Source: Hymenobacter elongatus (GTDB lineage: Bacteria; Bacteroidota; Bacteroidia; Cytophagales; Hymenobacteraceae). From it: 64,000 nucleotides of DNA. This document shows, one piece after another, positions 32,992 through 40,576 of the stretch. Position numbers and translations under genes: made by a program. Position 1 is the first letter of the stretch; the number at the start of each line of letters is the position of its first letter. Location of the stretch: NCBI RefSeq assembly GCF_004745955.1, contig NZ_SRLD01000008.1, positions 61,172 to 125,171 on the forward strand. Reading direction: 5' to 3'. The notes under the pieces were generated by a model. The model did no database searches. It was not told the DNA's origin and worked only from the letters and a program-made list of their open reading frames with translations.

Positions 32992-33708
32992 CTAGAGGAA
33001 CTTCTGCAGGTCGGCCAACGAGATGGTGCCCTCGTAGATGGCTTTGCCAATAATAGCGCCGTGCATCCCGGCTTCGGCCAAGGCTTCCACGTCGGCCAGC
33101 GTCGTGACGCCGCCGCTGGCCACGAGCTGGGCGGCGGGCAACTGGCGGCGCAGGAGCTGGTAGGTTTCCAGGGCCGGACCCTGCAGCTTGCCATCCTTGC
33201 TGACATCGGTGCACACAAAAGTGGTGGCTCCCTGGGCTAGGTACGCGGCAATAAACTCGGCCACCGTCCGCTCCGACTGCTCGGCCCAGGCATTGATAGA
33301 AATGTGGTTGTCGCGAAAATCAGCCCCAATCAGGATGCGCGCCGCTCCAAACGTGCGCAGCCACTGCGCCACGGTTTCGGGCTCCCGCACCGCAATGCTG
33401 CCGGCCGTAATCTGGGCAGCACCCGCGTCGAAGGCCTGGCGCACGGCCTGCTCACTCTGCAAGCCGCCCCCAAAGTCAATCACGAGACTGGTGTGGCGGG
33501 CAATGCTTTCCAGCACGGCCAGGTTCACCGGCTGCCGGGCCCGGGCCCCATCCAGATCTACCAGGTGCAGGCGGCGCACCCCGGCGGCTTCGAAGCGCTG
33601 GGCTACGGCCAGCGGGTCGGCATCGTAGGTGGTTTGCTGGGCAAAGTCGCCTTCGGTGAGGCGCACGCACTGGCCGTGGATGAGGTCAATAGCGGGAATG
33701 ATTTCCAT
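32992..33708 (-). CDS. hisA: Phosphoribosylformimino-AICAR ribotide isomerase
   Basis: A 238-residue TIM barrel of the same half-barrel repeat as HisF. The catalytic aspartate is in [14 protein letters not shown] and the second in [25 protein letters not shown] and [13 protein letters not shown] are phosphate loops. It lies 23 bp upstream of hisF and 7 bp downstream of hisH. Confidence 0.96.
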   Translation of the reverse strand: MEIIPAIDLIHGQCVRLTEGDFAQQTTYDADPLAVAQRFEAAGVRRLHLVDLDGARARQPVNLAVLESIARHTSLVIDFGGGLQSEQAVRQAFDAGAAQITAGSIAVREPETVAQWLRTFGAARILIGADFRDNHISINAWAEQSERTVAEFIAAYLAQGATTFVCTDVSKDGKLQGPALETYQLLRRQLPAAQLVASGGVTTLADVEALAEAGMHGAIIGKAIYEGTISLADLQKFL

Positions 33709-33715
33709 GGGAGAA

Positions 33716-34303
33716 TTAAAGCTTCAGGAAGTTGTCGAGAATACGCGTACCCACCGGGCCGCTCTTCTCGGTATGAAACTGCACGGCGTAGAAGTTGTGG
33801 TGCTGCACGGCGGCGCTGAAGGGCATGGGGTAGGCGGCCTCAGCAATAGTATACTCGCCGACGGGAGCATAGTAGCTGTGCACGAAGTACACGAAGTCCT
33901 GCTCCCGCAAGCCGGCAAACAAGGGCGAGCGAAGCTGCTGCAATGTATTCCAGCCCATGTGGGGCACCTTGAACTCGGCCGCCGCCGCAAAGCGCTTCAC
34001 CTCGAAGGGCAGAATTCCCAGCATCGAGGTGTCGTTTTCCTCGCTGTGGGTACCCAGCAGCTGCATGCCCAGACAGATTCCCAGGAAGGGCTGGGTGAGC
34101 GTGGGCAATACCTGATCCAGGCCCTGCGCCCGCAGCTCCCGCATGGCGGAAGCAGCCTCACCCTCGCCCGGAAACAGAATCTTATCGGCCCGCCGGATAA
34201 CCTCCGGATCGGCCGTGAGCGTGGCCTGCACACCCAGCCGCTCCAGGGCAAACAGCACCGACTGCACGTTGCCGCCCTTATAATCTATTACCGCTATTTT
34301 CAT
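33716..34303 (-). CDS. hisH: Imidazole glycerol phosphate synthase glutamine amidotransferase subunit
   Basis: A 195-residue class I amidotransferase that feeds ammonia to HisF. The nucleophile cysteine is in FLGICLGMQLLG. The His and Glu partners are in YAVQFHTEKSG. It follows hisB after a 145-bp gap that contains a strong palindrome, the longest intercistronic gap in the operon apart from hisG-hisD. Confidence 0.96.
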   Translation of the reverse strand: MKIAVIDYKGGNVQSVLFALERLGVQATLTADPEVIRRADKILFPGEGEAASAMRELRAQGLDQVLPTLTQPFLGICLGMQLLGTHSEENDTSMLGILPFEVKRFAAAAEFKVPHMGWNTLQQLRSPLFAGLREQDFVYFVHSYYAPVGEYTIAEAAYPMPFSAAVQHHNFYAVQFHTEKSGPVGTRILDNFLKL

Positions 34304-34405
34304 TTGAGTAATGTTAGGCGTTTATTCATTTGCATAATAAGAGAAACCTAGCGGTGTCAGTCAGGGGGTTAACCAGCTAAACCACCCACTACAGGCACGC
34401 ATGAG

Positions 34406-34441
34406 CTCTTTATCCAAATGTTAAAACATTTGGATAAAGAG
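34406..34441. repeat. 17-bp perfect inverted repeat between hisB and hisH
   Basis: CTCTTTATCCAAATGTT (34406-34422) pairs perfectly with 34425-34441 around AA. It is AT-rich unlike the coding sequence around it. No T run follows on the coding strand, so it is not a classical terminator. It may be an mRNA-processing or stabilising hairpin, or the remnant of an inserted element. Confidence 0.7.
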
Positions 34442-34448
34442 GGTGACT

Positions 34449-35552
34449 CTACAAAATTCCTTTCGTGCTGGGAATTTCCATCTTGCCGGCATCCCGCACC
34501 AAGGCCATCTTGATGGCCTTGGCGACGGCCTTGAAAATGGCTTCGATCTTGTGGTGTTCGTTCTGGCCTTCGCACTTAATGTTGAGGTTGCAGCGGGCCG
34601 CGTCAGAGAAGCTCTTGAAGAAATGGTAGAATAATTCGCAGGGCATATCCCCTACCCGCTCCCGCTTGAACTCGGCCTCCCACACAATCCAGGGCCGGCC
34701 GGAAAAGTCGATGGCGGCCTGGGCCAGCACGTCGTCCATGGGCAGCAGAAAGCCGTAGCGGGCCAGGCCGCGCTTGTCGCCCAGGGCCTGGGTGAAGGCT
34801 TCGCCCAGGGCAATGGCCGTGTCTTCGATGGTATGGTGCTCATCGATGTGCAGGTCGCCCTGCACCTGGATTTTCATATCAACGCCCGAGTGCTTGCTGA
34901 GCTGATCGAGCATGTGGTCGAAGAAGCCCAGGCCGGTGTGCATCTCAGGACGCCCCGCTCCGTCGAGGTTCAGCTCGATGCGGATCTTGGTTTCGTTCGT
35001 GTCGCGCTGCACGATGGCGCGGCGGGCGGGCAGGCGCAGAAACTGGTAGATGCTTTCCCAGCTCGTCGTCGTCAGGGCCGCACGGTCGTCGGCTTCCTCC
35101 CGAATCAGAATAGATTGGCTGCCCAGGTTATGGGCCAGCTCCACGTCGGTAAGCCGGTCGCCGATAACGAAGGAGTTCGGCAAATCATAGCTTCCCTCGG
35201 CCAGGTAGTGCTGCAGCATGCCGATGCCCGGCTTACGGGTGGACAGATTGTCGTGGGGGAAACTGCGGTCGATGTGCTCCCGGACAAACTCCACTCCTTC
35301 CGAGCGCAGCACGTCGAGCATCATCGTATGCGCGGGCCAGAAGGTTTCTTCCGGGAAGCTGGCCGTACCCAGCCCGTCCTGGTTGCTGACCAGCACCAGC
35401 TCGTAGTCCAGCTCGCGGGCGATGCGGGCCAAAGCGGTAATGGCGCCGGGCACAAACTGAAATTTCTCCCGGGTCAGGGCATCAACCTGGAAATCGGTGG
35501 GCGGCTCAAGCAGGATGGTGCCGTCGCGGTCTATGAACAGTACTTTCTTCAT
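34449..35552 (-). CDS. hisB: Bifunctional histidinol-phosphatase / imidazoleglycerol-phosphate dehydratase
   Basis: A 367-residue fusion protein. The N-terminal HAD phosphatase has [11 protein letters not shown] and [11 protein letters not shown]. The C-terminal dehydratase begins near residue 170, with the metal-binding motifs [31 protein letters not shown] and [11 protein letters not shown]. The two-domain form catalyses steps 7 and 9. Both active sites look intact. Confidence 0.96.
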   Translation of the reverse strand: MKKVLFIDRDGTILLEPPTDFQVDALTREKFQFVPGAITALARIARELDYELVLVSNQDGLGTASFPEETFWPAHTMMLDVLRSEGVEFVREHIDRSFPHDNLSTRKPGIGMLQHYLAEGSYDLPNSFVIGDRLTDVELAHNLGSQSILIREEADDRAALTTTSWESIYQFLRLPARRAIVQRDTNETKIRIELNLDGAGRPEMHTGLGFFDHMLDQLSKHSGVDMKIQVQGDLHIDEHHTIEDTAIALGEAFTQALGDKRGLARYGFLLPMDDVLAQAAIDFSGRPWIVWEAEFKRERVGDMPCELFYHFFKSFSDAARCNLNIKCEGQNEHHKIEAIFKAVAKAIKMALVRDAGKMEIPSTKGIL

Positions 35553-35600
35553 GCGGATATACTAGCCGGCTCTCAGGAACCGGGGAGGTTAGGCAAAAAC

Positions 35601-36653
35601 TTAAACGGAATATTCCCGCAGGGCCGCGACCAGCTGCTCATTCTCAGCCGCCGTACCCACGGTCAGCCGCAGGCAGCCCGCACAGCCGGGCTGGGTCGTC
35701 CGATTACGAACCACGATGCCCTGGCTCAGCAGGTAGGCATAGACGGCCGTGGCGTCGGAACGGAAGCGTACCAGCAGGAAGTTGGCGTCGGAAGGAAATA
35801 TATGCTCTACGATACGCACCGCCGGCAGGTGGGCCTGCAGCCAGATGCGGCCTGCCAGCAACTGCTGCCGCATCTGCTCAAAGTGCGGGGCATCGTGCAG
35901 CGCGGCCAGCGCGTGCCGCTGCGTGGCCTCCGACACATTATACGGAGGCTTGATCTTATTGAGGAAGCTGATGACTGCCGGCGAGGCAAAAGCCATTCCC
36001 AGCCGCAGGCCCGCCAGGCCCCAGGCCTTGGAGAAGGTTTGCAGAACGACCAGGTTGGGAAACTCCGCCAGCCGCGTAGTCCAGCTGGGAGCCGCGGCAA
36101 AATCGGCGTACGCTTCATCCACGACCACCAGCCCCCGGAAGCCGCGCAGTACCTGCTCCAGCGCCTGGGCGTGCAGCAGGTTGCCGGTCGGGTTATTGGG
36201 CGAGCACAGAAACACCAGCTTAGCCGCGGAAGCAACTATCTGCGCCACGGCTTCGGCCGAAAGCTGAAAGTCGGCCGTCAGCGGGATGCGCTCCAGGCGC
36301 ACGTCGTTGAGGTTGGCCGCCACTTCGTACATGCCATAGGTGGGCGGCAGAATCAGGATGCTGTCCTGGCCGGGCGTGCAGGTCAGGCGCACGAGCAGGT
36401 CGATGGCCTCATCCGAGCCGTTGCCAAGAAAAATCTGGGCCGGGTCCAGCCCCTTGAGGGTAGCCAGCTCGGCTTTTACGGCCCGCTGCTGCGGGTCGGG
36501 GTAGCGGTTGAACACCTCCGGACCGGCGCTGCCGAGGCTGTTCTCGTTGGCATCCAGCATCACGCGGGCGTCACCCTGAAATTCGTCGCGGGCCGAGGAA
36601 TAGGGCTGCATGGCCCGGATGTTGGGACGGATATTTTTTTCGAGCTCGAACAT
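35601..36653 (-). CDS. hisC: Histidinol-phosphate aminotransferase
   Basis: A 350-residue PLP enzyme of fold type I. The PLP lysine is in LQTFSKAWGLAGLRLG, with NNPTGNLL, VVDEAYADF and the C-terminal VRNRTTQPGCAGCLRLTVG arginine region. It lies 48 bp before hisB and 61 bp after hisD. Confidence 0.95.
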   Translation of the reverse strand: MFELEKNIRPNIRAMQPYSSARDEFQGDARVMLDANENSLGSAGPEVFNRYPDPQQRAVKAELATLKGLDPAQIFLGNGSDEAIDLLVRLTCTPGQDSILILPPTYGMYEVAANLNDVRLERIPLTADFQLSAEAVAQIVASAAKLVFLCSPNNPTGNLLHAQALEQVLRGFRGLVVVDEAYADFAAAPSWTTRLAEFPNLVVLQTFSKAWGLAGLRLGMAFASPAVISFLNKIKPPYNVSEATQRHALAALHDAPHFEQMRQQLLAGRIWLQAHLPAVRIVEHIFPSDANFLLVRFRSDATAVYAYLLSQGIVVRNRTTQPGCAGCLRLTVGTAAENEQLVAALREYSV

Positions 36654-36714
36654 GCACTACAGAATCAGTGGACCGTCCTGGCGAAGCGCAAGGACAGGGC
36701 GAGGTGAATAGAGG

Positions 36715-38025
36715 CTAGACTTGGGTTTGGGTGGGGCTTACCAGGGTTTCCAGCCGAAGCGTGATGGCGCGGGCGTGGGCAGTGAGGCCTTCGGCTTCCG
36801 CCATCGTCTCGACCACGGAACCCAGACCGTGCAGACCCTCGGCAGTGATGCGCTGAAACGTAATCTTTTTCAGGAACGAATCGAGCGACACGCCACTGTA
36901 GTTGCGCGCGTAGCCGTTGGTGGGCAGCGTGTGGTTGGTGCCCGAGGCGTAGTCGCCGGCCGCTTCCGGCGTGAGGTGGCCCAGGAATACCGAGCCGGCG
37001 CTGGTGACGCCCTCGGCTAGCTGCTCGGGGTTCTTCACGGCCAGAATCAAGTGCTCGGGCGCGTACTGGTTCGAGAAGAAGAGCATTTCCTCGGCCGTCC
37101 GCAGCAGAATGGCGCGGCTTTCGGCCAGGGCCTGGGCTGCTACGGTGGCGCGGGGCAGCGTAGCCAGCTGGCGCTGCACCTCCACCTGCGTGGCCTCAAG
37201 CATTGCCAGCGAATCCGAAAGCAGAATCACCTGCGAGTCGGGTCCGTGCTCGGCCTGACTGAGCAGATCAGCGGCCACAAACACCGGATTGGCCGTTTCA
37301 TCGGCAATGACCAGCACTTCCGACGGGCCGGCGGGCATGTCAATGGCCACGCCGTAGCGGGTAGCCAGCTGCTTGGCGGCCGTCACGTAGCGGTTGCCGG
37401 GCCCGAAAATCTTATCCACGGCCGGCACCGACTCCGTACCGCCGCACAGCGCGGCCACGGCCTGCGCGCCCCCGGCCTTGATGATGGTCGTGATATTGAG
37501 CAGCTGGGCCGTGAACAGGATAACGGGATTAACCGAGCCGTCTTTCTGCGGCGGCGTGCAGAGCACCACCTCCGGGCAGCCGGCCAGCCGGGCCGGTACA
37601 CCCAGCATCAGCAGCGTGCTGAACAAGGGAGCCGTACCACCGGGAATATATAACCCCACCCGCTGCACCGGCACCGCCCGGCGCCAGCACAGCACGCCCG
37701 GCATCGTCTCGACCCGTTCTTCGGTGGGACGCTGCGCCTCGTGAAAGCGACGGATGTTGGCGTGGGCCTGCCGGATGGCGGTCTGCAATTCGGCAGGGAC
37801 CTGCGCCTGGGAGGCCTGCATTTCTTCGGGCGTTACCCGCAGGCCCGCGCGCACATCAGCTCCGTCGAGTTGCTGGGCGTATTCCAGCAGGGCCGCGTCG
37901 CCGCGCTGGCGCACATCGGCAAAAATCTGCGCCACGCGCTGCTCCACGTCCTGGGCTTGGCCGGCGGCGGCCCGCTGTTGCAGCGCCGCCCATTCCGGCT
38001 GGCTGGGATATTGAAAGATTTGCAT
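36715..38025 (-). CDS. hisD: Histidinol dehydrogenase
   Basis: A 436-residue enzyme that oxidises histidinol to histidine in two NAD+-dependent steps at a Zn2+ site. Family blocks are GLYIPGGTAPLFSTLLMLG, KIFGPGNRYVTAAKQLA, DMPAGPSEVLVIAD, QAEHGPDSQ and APEHLIL. The ATG at 38025 (MQIFQYPSQPEW) is preferred over an upstream in-frame ATG at 38097. It follows hisG after 174 bp. Confidence 0.96.
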   Translation of the reverse strand: MQIFQYPSQPEWAALQQRAAAGQAQDVEQRVAQIFADVRQRGDAALLEYAQQLDGADVRAGLRVTPEEMQASQAQVPAELQTAIRQAHANIRRFHEAQRPTEERVETMPGVLCWRRAVPVQRVGLYIPGGTAPLFSTLLMLGVPARLAGCPEVVLCTPPQKDGSVNPVILFTAQLLNITTIIKAGGAQAVAALCGGTESVPAVDKIFGPGNRYVTAAKQLATRYGVAIDMPAGPSEVLVIADETANPVFVAADLLSQAEHGPDSQVILLSDSLAMLEATQVEVQRQLATLPRATVAAQALAESRAILLRTAEEMLFFSNQYAPEHLILAVKNPEQLAEGVTSAGSVFLGHLTPEAAGDYASGTNHTLPTNGYARNYSGVSLDSFLKKITFQRITAEGLHGLGSVVETMAEAEGLTAHARAITLRLETLVSPTQTQV

Positions 38026-38199
38026 CTGGTTGAGTCTGGGGTAGGATGGATTCTGGCGTGGGCAGGATTCGGGACGGTAGGCATACCGGGCATCCAACCG
38101 AAAACGACCCGGGCTGTTGGGGCGAAGTTCAGAAAGTGCCGTAGGGTGTAGGCACTACCGCCTGCTTCCTGGCACGCCAGCCCCGGGTAGGCCGGCTTA

Positions 38200-39051
38200 C
38201 TAGCTAATCATCTTCTCAATCGGCAATACCAGGATGCCTTCCGCACCCACGGCCTTGAGCTGACCAGTGATGTGCCAGAAATCGTCCTCGTTGACTACCG
38301 ACTGCACCGACACCCAGCCTTCCTCGGCCAGCGGCGTCACCGTCGGCGACTTGATGCCGGGCAGCAGCGCCTTCACCGCGGCCAGAGCGGCCACGGGCGC
38401 ATTCAACAGAATGTACTTGTTGCGGCGGGCCCGGCGCACGGCCTGCATCCGGAACTGCAGCTGGTTGAGCAACTCCTGCTTTTCGGCCGACAGCTGCTGG
38501 TTGGCAATCAGCACGGCTTCGGAGCGAAACACGGTTTCCACTTCCCGCAGCCCGTTGCCGAGCAGCGTGGAGCCCGACGAGACAATGTCGCAGATGGCAT
38601 CGGCCAGGCCGATGCTGGGGGCAATTTCTACCGAGCCGCTGATGGTGTGCAGCTGGGCCTGCACGCCCTGGCCAGCCAGGTAGCGACCCAGAATCTGGGG
38701 ATACGACGTGGCGATGTTCTTGCCCTGCAAGTCCGCTACCGAGTCGTAGCCTTCTGAGCGCAGGATGGCCAGCGAGAGCCGGCATTTGCTGAAGCCCAGC
38801 TTTTCCACTTCCAGATCGGGGAAACCGGCTTCTACCAGCACATTCTGGCCCACGATACCCAGGTCAGCCACGCCGTCCTGCACGTAGCCGGGAATATCAT
38901 CGTCGCGCAGAAACAGGATTTCCAGGGGAAAATTGGTGGCTTCGGTTTTGAGTTTGTAGCTGCTGCTAACGAAAGAAATACCGCACTCCCGGATCAGGTT
39001 GAGCGAGTCTTCGCTCAGGCGGCCCGACTTCTGAATGGCCAGACGAATCAT
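38200..39051 (-). CDS. hisG: ATP phosphoribosyltransferase, long form
   Basis: The 283-residue long HisG carries its own C-terminal regulatory domain (about 205-283), so no HisZ is needed. It catalyses the first, feedback-inhibited step. IRLAIQKSGRLSEDSLNLI opens the protein. DLGIVGQNVLVEAG and ADAICDIVSSGSTLLGNGL are substrate-binding blocks, and GILVLPIEKMI ends it. It is the first structural gene behind the histidine-rich leader, about 200 bp after the leader stop. Confidence 0.96.
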   Translation of the reverse strand: MIRLAIQKSGRLSEDSLNLIRECGISFVSSSYKLKTEATNFPLEILFLRDDDIPGYVQDGVADLGIVGQNVLVEAGFPDLEVEKLGFSKCRLSLAILRSEGYDSVADLQGKNIATSYPQILGRYLAGQGVQAQLHTISGSVEIAPSIGLADAICDIVSSGSTLLGNGLREVETVFRSEAVLIANQQLSAEKQELLNQLQFRMQAVRRARRNKYILLNAPVAALAAVKALLPGIKSPTVTPLAEEGWVSVQSVVNEDDFWHITGQLKAVGAEGILVLPIEKMIS

Positions 39052-39147
39052 AAAGCAGTGGTTAGTAAGAATGAAGCAGCGGCAACGTACCCATTCGGGC
39101 CGGCATGCTGTTCATCGGAGTGGAAACGAGAAGGGAGAAAACCGGCT

Positions 39148-39196
39148 GGCGGCCAAATAGCGCCAATAGCGGGTGGGGCCGCCTGTGGGGGCGGCC
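39148..39196 (-). promoter_or_regulatory. Predicted his attenuator: three alternative pairing segments
   Basis: In transcript order the segments are GGCCGCC (39196-39190), GGCGGCC (39183-39177) and GGCCGCC (39154-39148). The middle one can pair with either neighbour, so the two hairpins are mutually exclusive. The last segment is followed by GGTTTTCT, a weak U run. A further 9-bp hairpin at 39243-39264 holds the leader stop codon in its loop. The arrangement resembles transcription attenuation, but the exact terminator is uncertain. Confidence 0.6.
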
Positions 39197-39252
39197 AGGC
39201 ACTCGGCGTACGAGATGCCCAACGGGGTCGATATGCTTGTGTCATTCCTCTC

Positions 39253-39375
39253 TTAAGAGGAATGGTGCCCGTGCAGATGATGATGATGATGCGCCGCGCG
39301 CAGCCAGCCAGTAGCGGCACCCGTGTGGGTGGCCTGGGAGCTGAGGGAGCAAAAAAAGGACGCGGCGAAGGGCAT
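39253..39375 (-). CDS. hisL: Histidine operon leader peptide (HisL-like)
   Basis: A 40-residue leader peptide upstream of hisG. It starts MPFAASFFCSLSSQATHTGA and ends HHHHHLHGHHSS. Residues 29-38 contain eight histidines, five of them consecutive CAT codons. The TAA stop sits in the loop of a small hairpin. A perfect TAnnTTTG element lies 17 nt upstream of the ATG, the same spacing as for nhaA. As in enterobacterial hisL, ribosome stalling when charged His-tRNA is scarce would change folding of the downstream RNA. The same frame is open further upstream, but the promoter position favours this ATG. Confidence 0.85.
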   Translation of the reverse strand: MPFAASFFCSLSSQATHTGAATGWLRAAHHHHHLHGHHSS

Positions 39376-39392
39376 ACGGGGTAATTGTGAGG

Positions 39393-39422
39393 CAAAAGTA
39401 CGCGCACCGGGCTCGAAACAAA
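39393..39422 (-). promoter_or_regulatory. his operon promoter
   Basis: On the minus strand a TTTG (39422-39419, -33 type) is followed after 18 bp by TACTTTTG (39400-39393, -7 type). This is the best full match to the Bacteroidota promoter pattern in the window. It places the transcription start just before the leader ATG at 39375. Confidence 0.7.
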
Positions 39423-39550
39423 ATAATTCCGACAAAAAATATTCCGAACCCCGAACTTTGTGGTTTACCCGGTGTCAACCTCTTTTTGGCACTATTGTTT
39501 CGGAGTCATTCGTTTTCGCCCTCGCCCCGCCCTTTCCACCTGTTGCTCCT

Positions 39551-40474
39551 ATGGTTGTAGCCCGCATCTTTTCCACTGCTACCTGTCGTGTTGGCCTGCT
39601 GCTGGCCCTAGCCGGCGGCTGTTGCACGGCCCAGGCCCAACAAGCTGCCCAGCCAAGAACGGCCGCCGCCGCCCCGGAGCTGCCCCTGCCCCAGGCCAGC
39701 CCCCACGCCGTCCTGATCCAGACCATCGGCCTGACGGACGTGACGGTGGACTATCATACACCCTCGGTGAAGGGCCGCGCTATCTGGGGCCAGCTAGTGC
39801 CCTATGAGCAAGTGTGGCGCGCGGGTGCCAATGAGAATACCGTGCTGACGTTCCCCGACCCCGTGTCTCTGAACGGCCAGGCTGTGCCCGCCGGCAAGTA
39901 TTCGTTTTACGTGCTACCCAAGTCCGACCAAGACTGGGAGTTGATTCTGAACCGCGTTACCACGCACTGGGGCAGCGAGGGCTACAACGCCAAAGACGAC
40001 CAGCTACGCCTGCCCGTGGTGCCCGAAGCCTCGCCGTTTCATGAAAATCTGGTGTACTGGTTTTCCGAGATGAAGCCCGCTGGCGGCCGGCTGAATTTGT
40101 CCTGGGAAAAGCGCACGGTCAGCATGCTCATCGAAACCGATGTACATACCAAAGCGCTGGCCGGCATCGAGAAAGTACTGGCGGCCTACCCCACCAACTG
40201 GCAGCTGCTGGCCCAGGCCGCCGACTACCTCGTGCAGAACAACATTCACTCGGAGCTGGCCCTGCGCTACATCAACGAGTCGCTGCGGCTAAAGGAGGTG
40301 TACACCAATAACTGGATTAAGGCCCGGCTGCTGGCCTCCAAGCAAGACTACGGCACGGCCATCGTCTATGGCCGACGCGCCCTGAAGCTGGGCGAGAAAG
40401 ATGACCCCGGCTTCAAGTCAAAACAGCCCAACATGCGCATCACACTCACCGAGTGGCAGTCGAAGGCCTATTAA
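39551..40474 (+). CDS. DUF2911 family protein, secreted
   Basis: A 307-residue protein with a signal peptide (MVVARIFSTATCRVGLLLAL, cleavage near AQAQ). The DUF2911 domain fills about residues 55-210: VTVDYHTPSVKGRAIWG, VPYEQVWRAGANENTVLTF and PAGKYSFYVLPKSDQDWELI. A C-terminal helical part (about 225-290) looks TPR-like (YPTNWQLLAQAADYLVQNNI). Function is unknown; members are common Bacteroidota periplasmic proteins. It diverges from the his operon. Confidence 0.88.
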   Translation: MVVARIFSTATCRVGLLLALAGGCCTAQAQQAAQPRTAAAAPELPLPQASPHAVLIQTIGLTDVTVDYHTPSVKGRAIWGQLVPYEQVWRAGANENTVLTFPDPVSLNGQAVPAGKYSFYVLPKSDQDWELILNRVTTHWGSEGYNAKDDQLRLPVVPEASPFHENLVYWFSEMKPAGGRLNLSWEKRTVSMLIETDVHTKALAGIEKVLAAYPTNWQLLAQAADYLVQNNIHSELALRYINESLRLKEVYTNNWIKARLLASKQDYGTAIVYGRRALKLGEKDDPGFKSKQPNMRITLTEWQSKAY

Positions 40475-40503
40475 TCGGGCGCCGCAAAGCCCGTAATAAT
40501 TCC

Positions 40504-40571
40504 GTAAGCAACGACCAAAAAGAGGGTCGGACAGGATATCCTGTCCGACCCTCTTTTTGGTCGTTGCTTAC
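40504..40571. terminator. 68-bp perfect palindrome, bidirectional terminator
   Basis: Bases 40504-40537 are exactly complementary to 40538-40571 with no central gap, giving a 34-bp stem. It contains CCAAAAAGAGGGTCGG, so it supplies a T tract in both directions. It serves the convergent DUF2911 and TonB-receptor genes. Its flanks GCAACGA/TCGTTGC recur in the terminator at 20631-20686. Confidence 0.85.
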
Positions 40572-40576
40572 TTTCC

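Noticed and set aside
32969..33214. Longer hisF reading frame extending into hisA
   Set aside because: HisF homologues start at the [11 protein letters not shown] block; the extension is antisense-free overlap with hisA and GC-rich noise.
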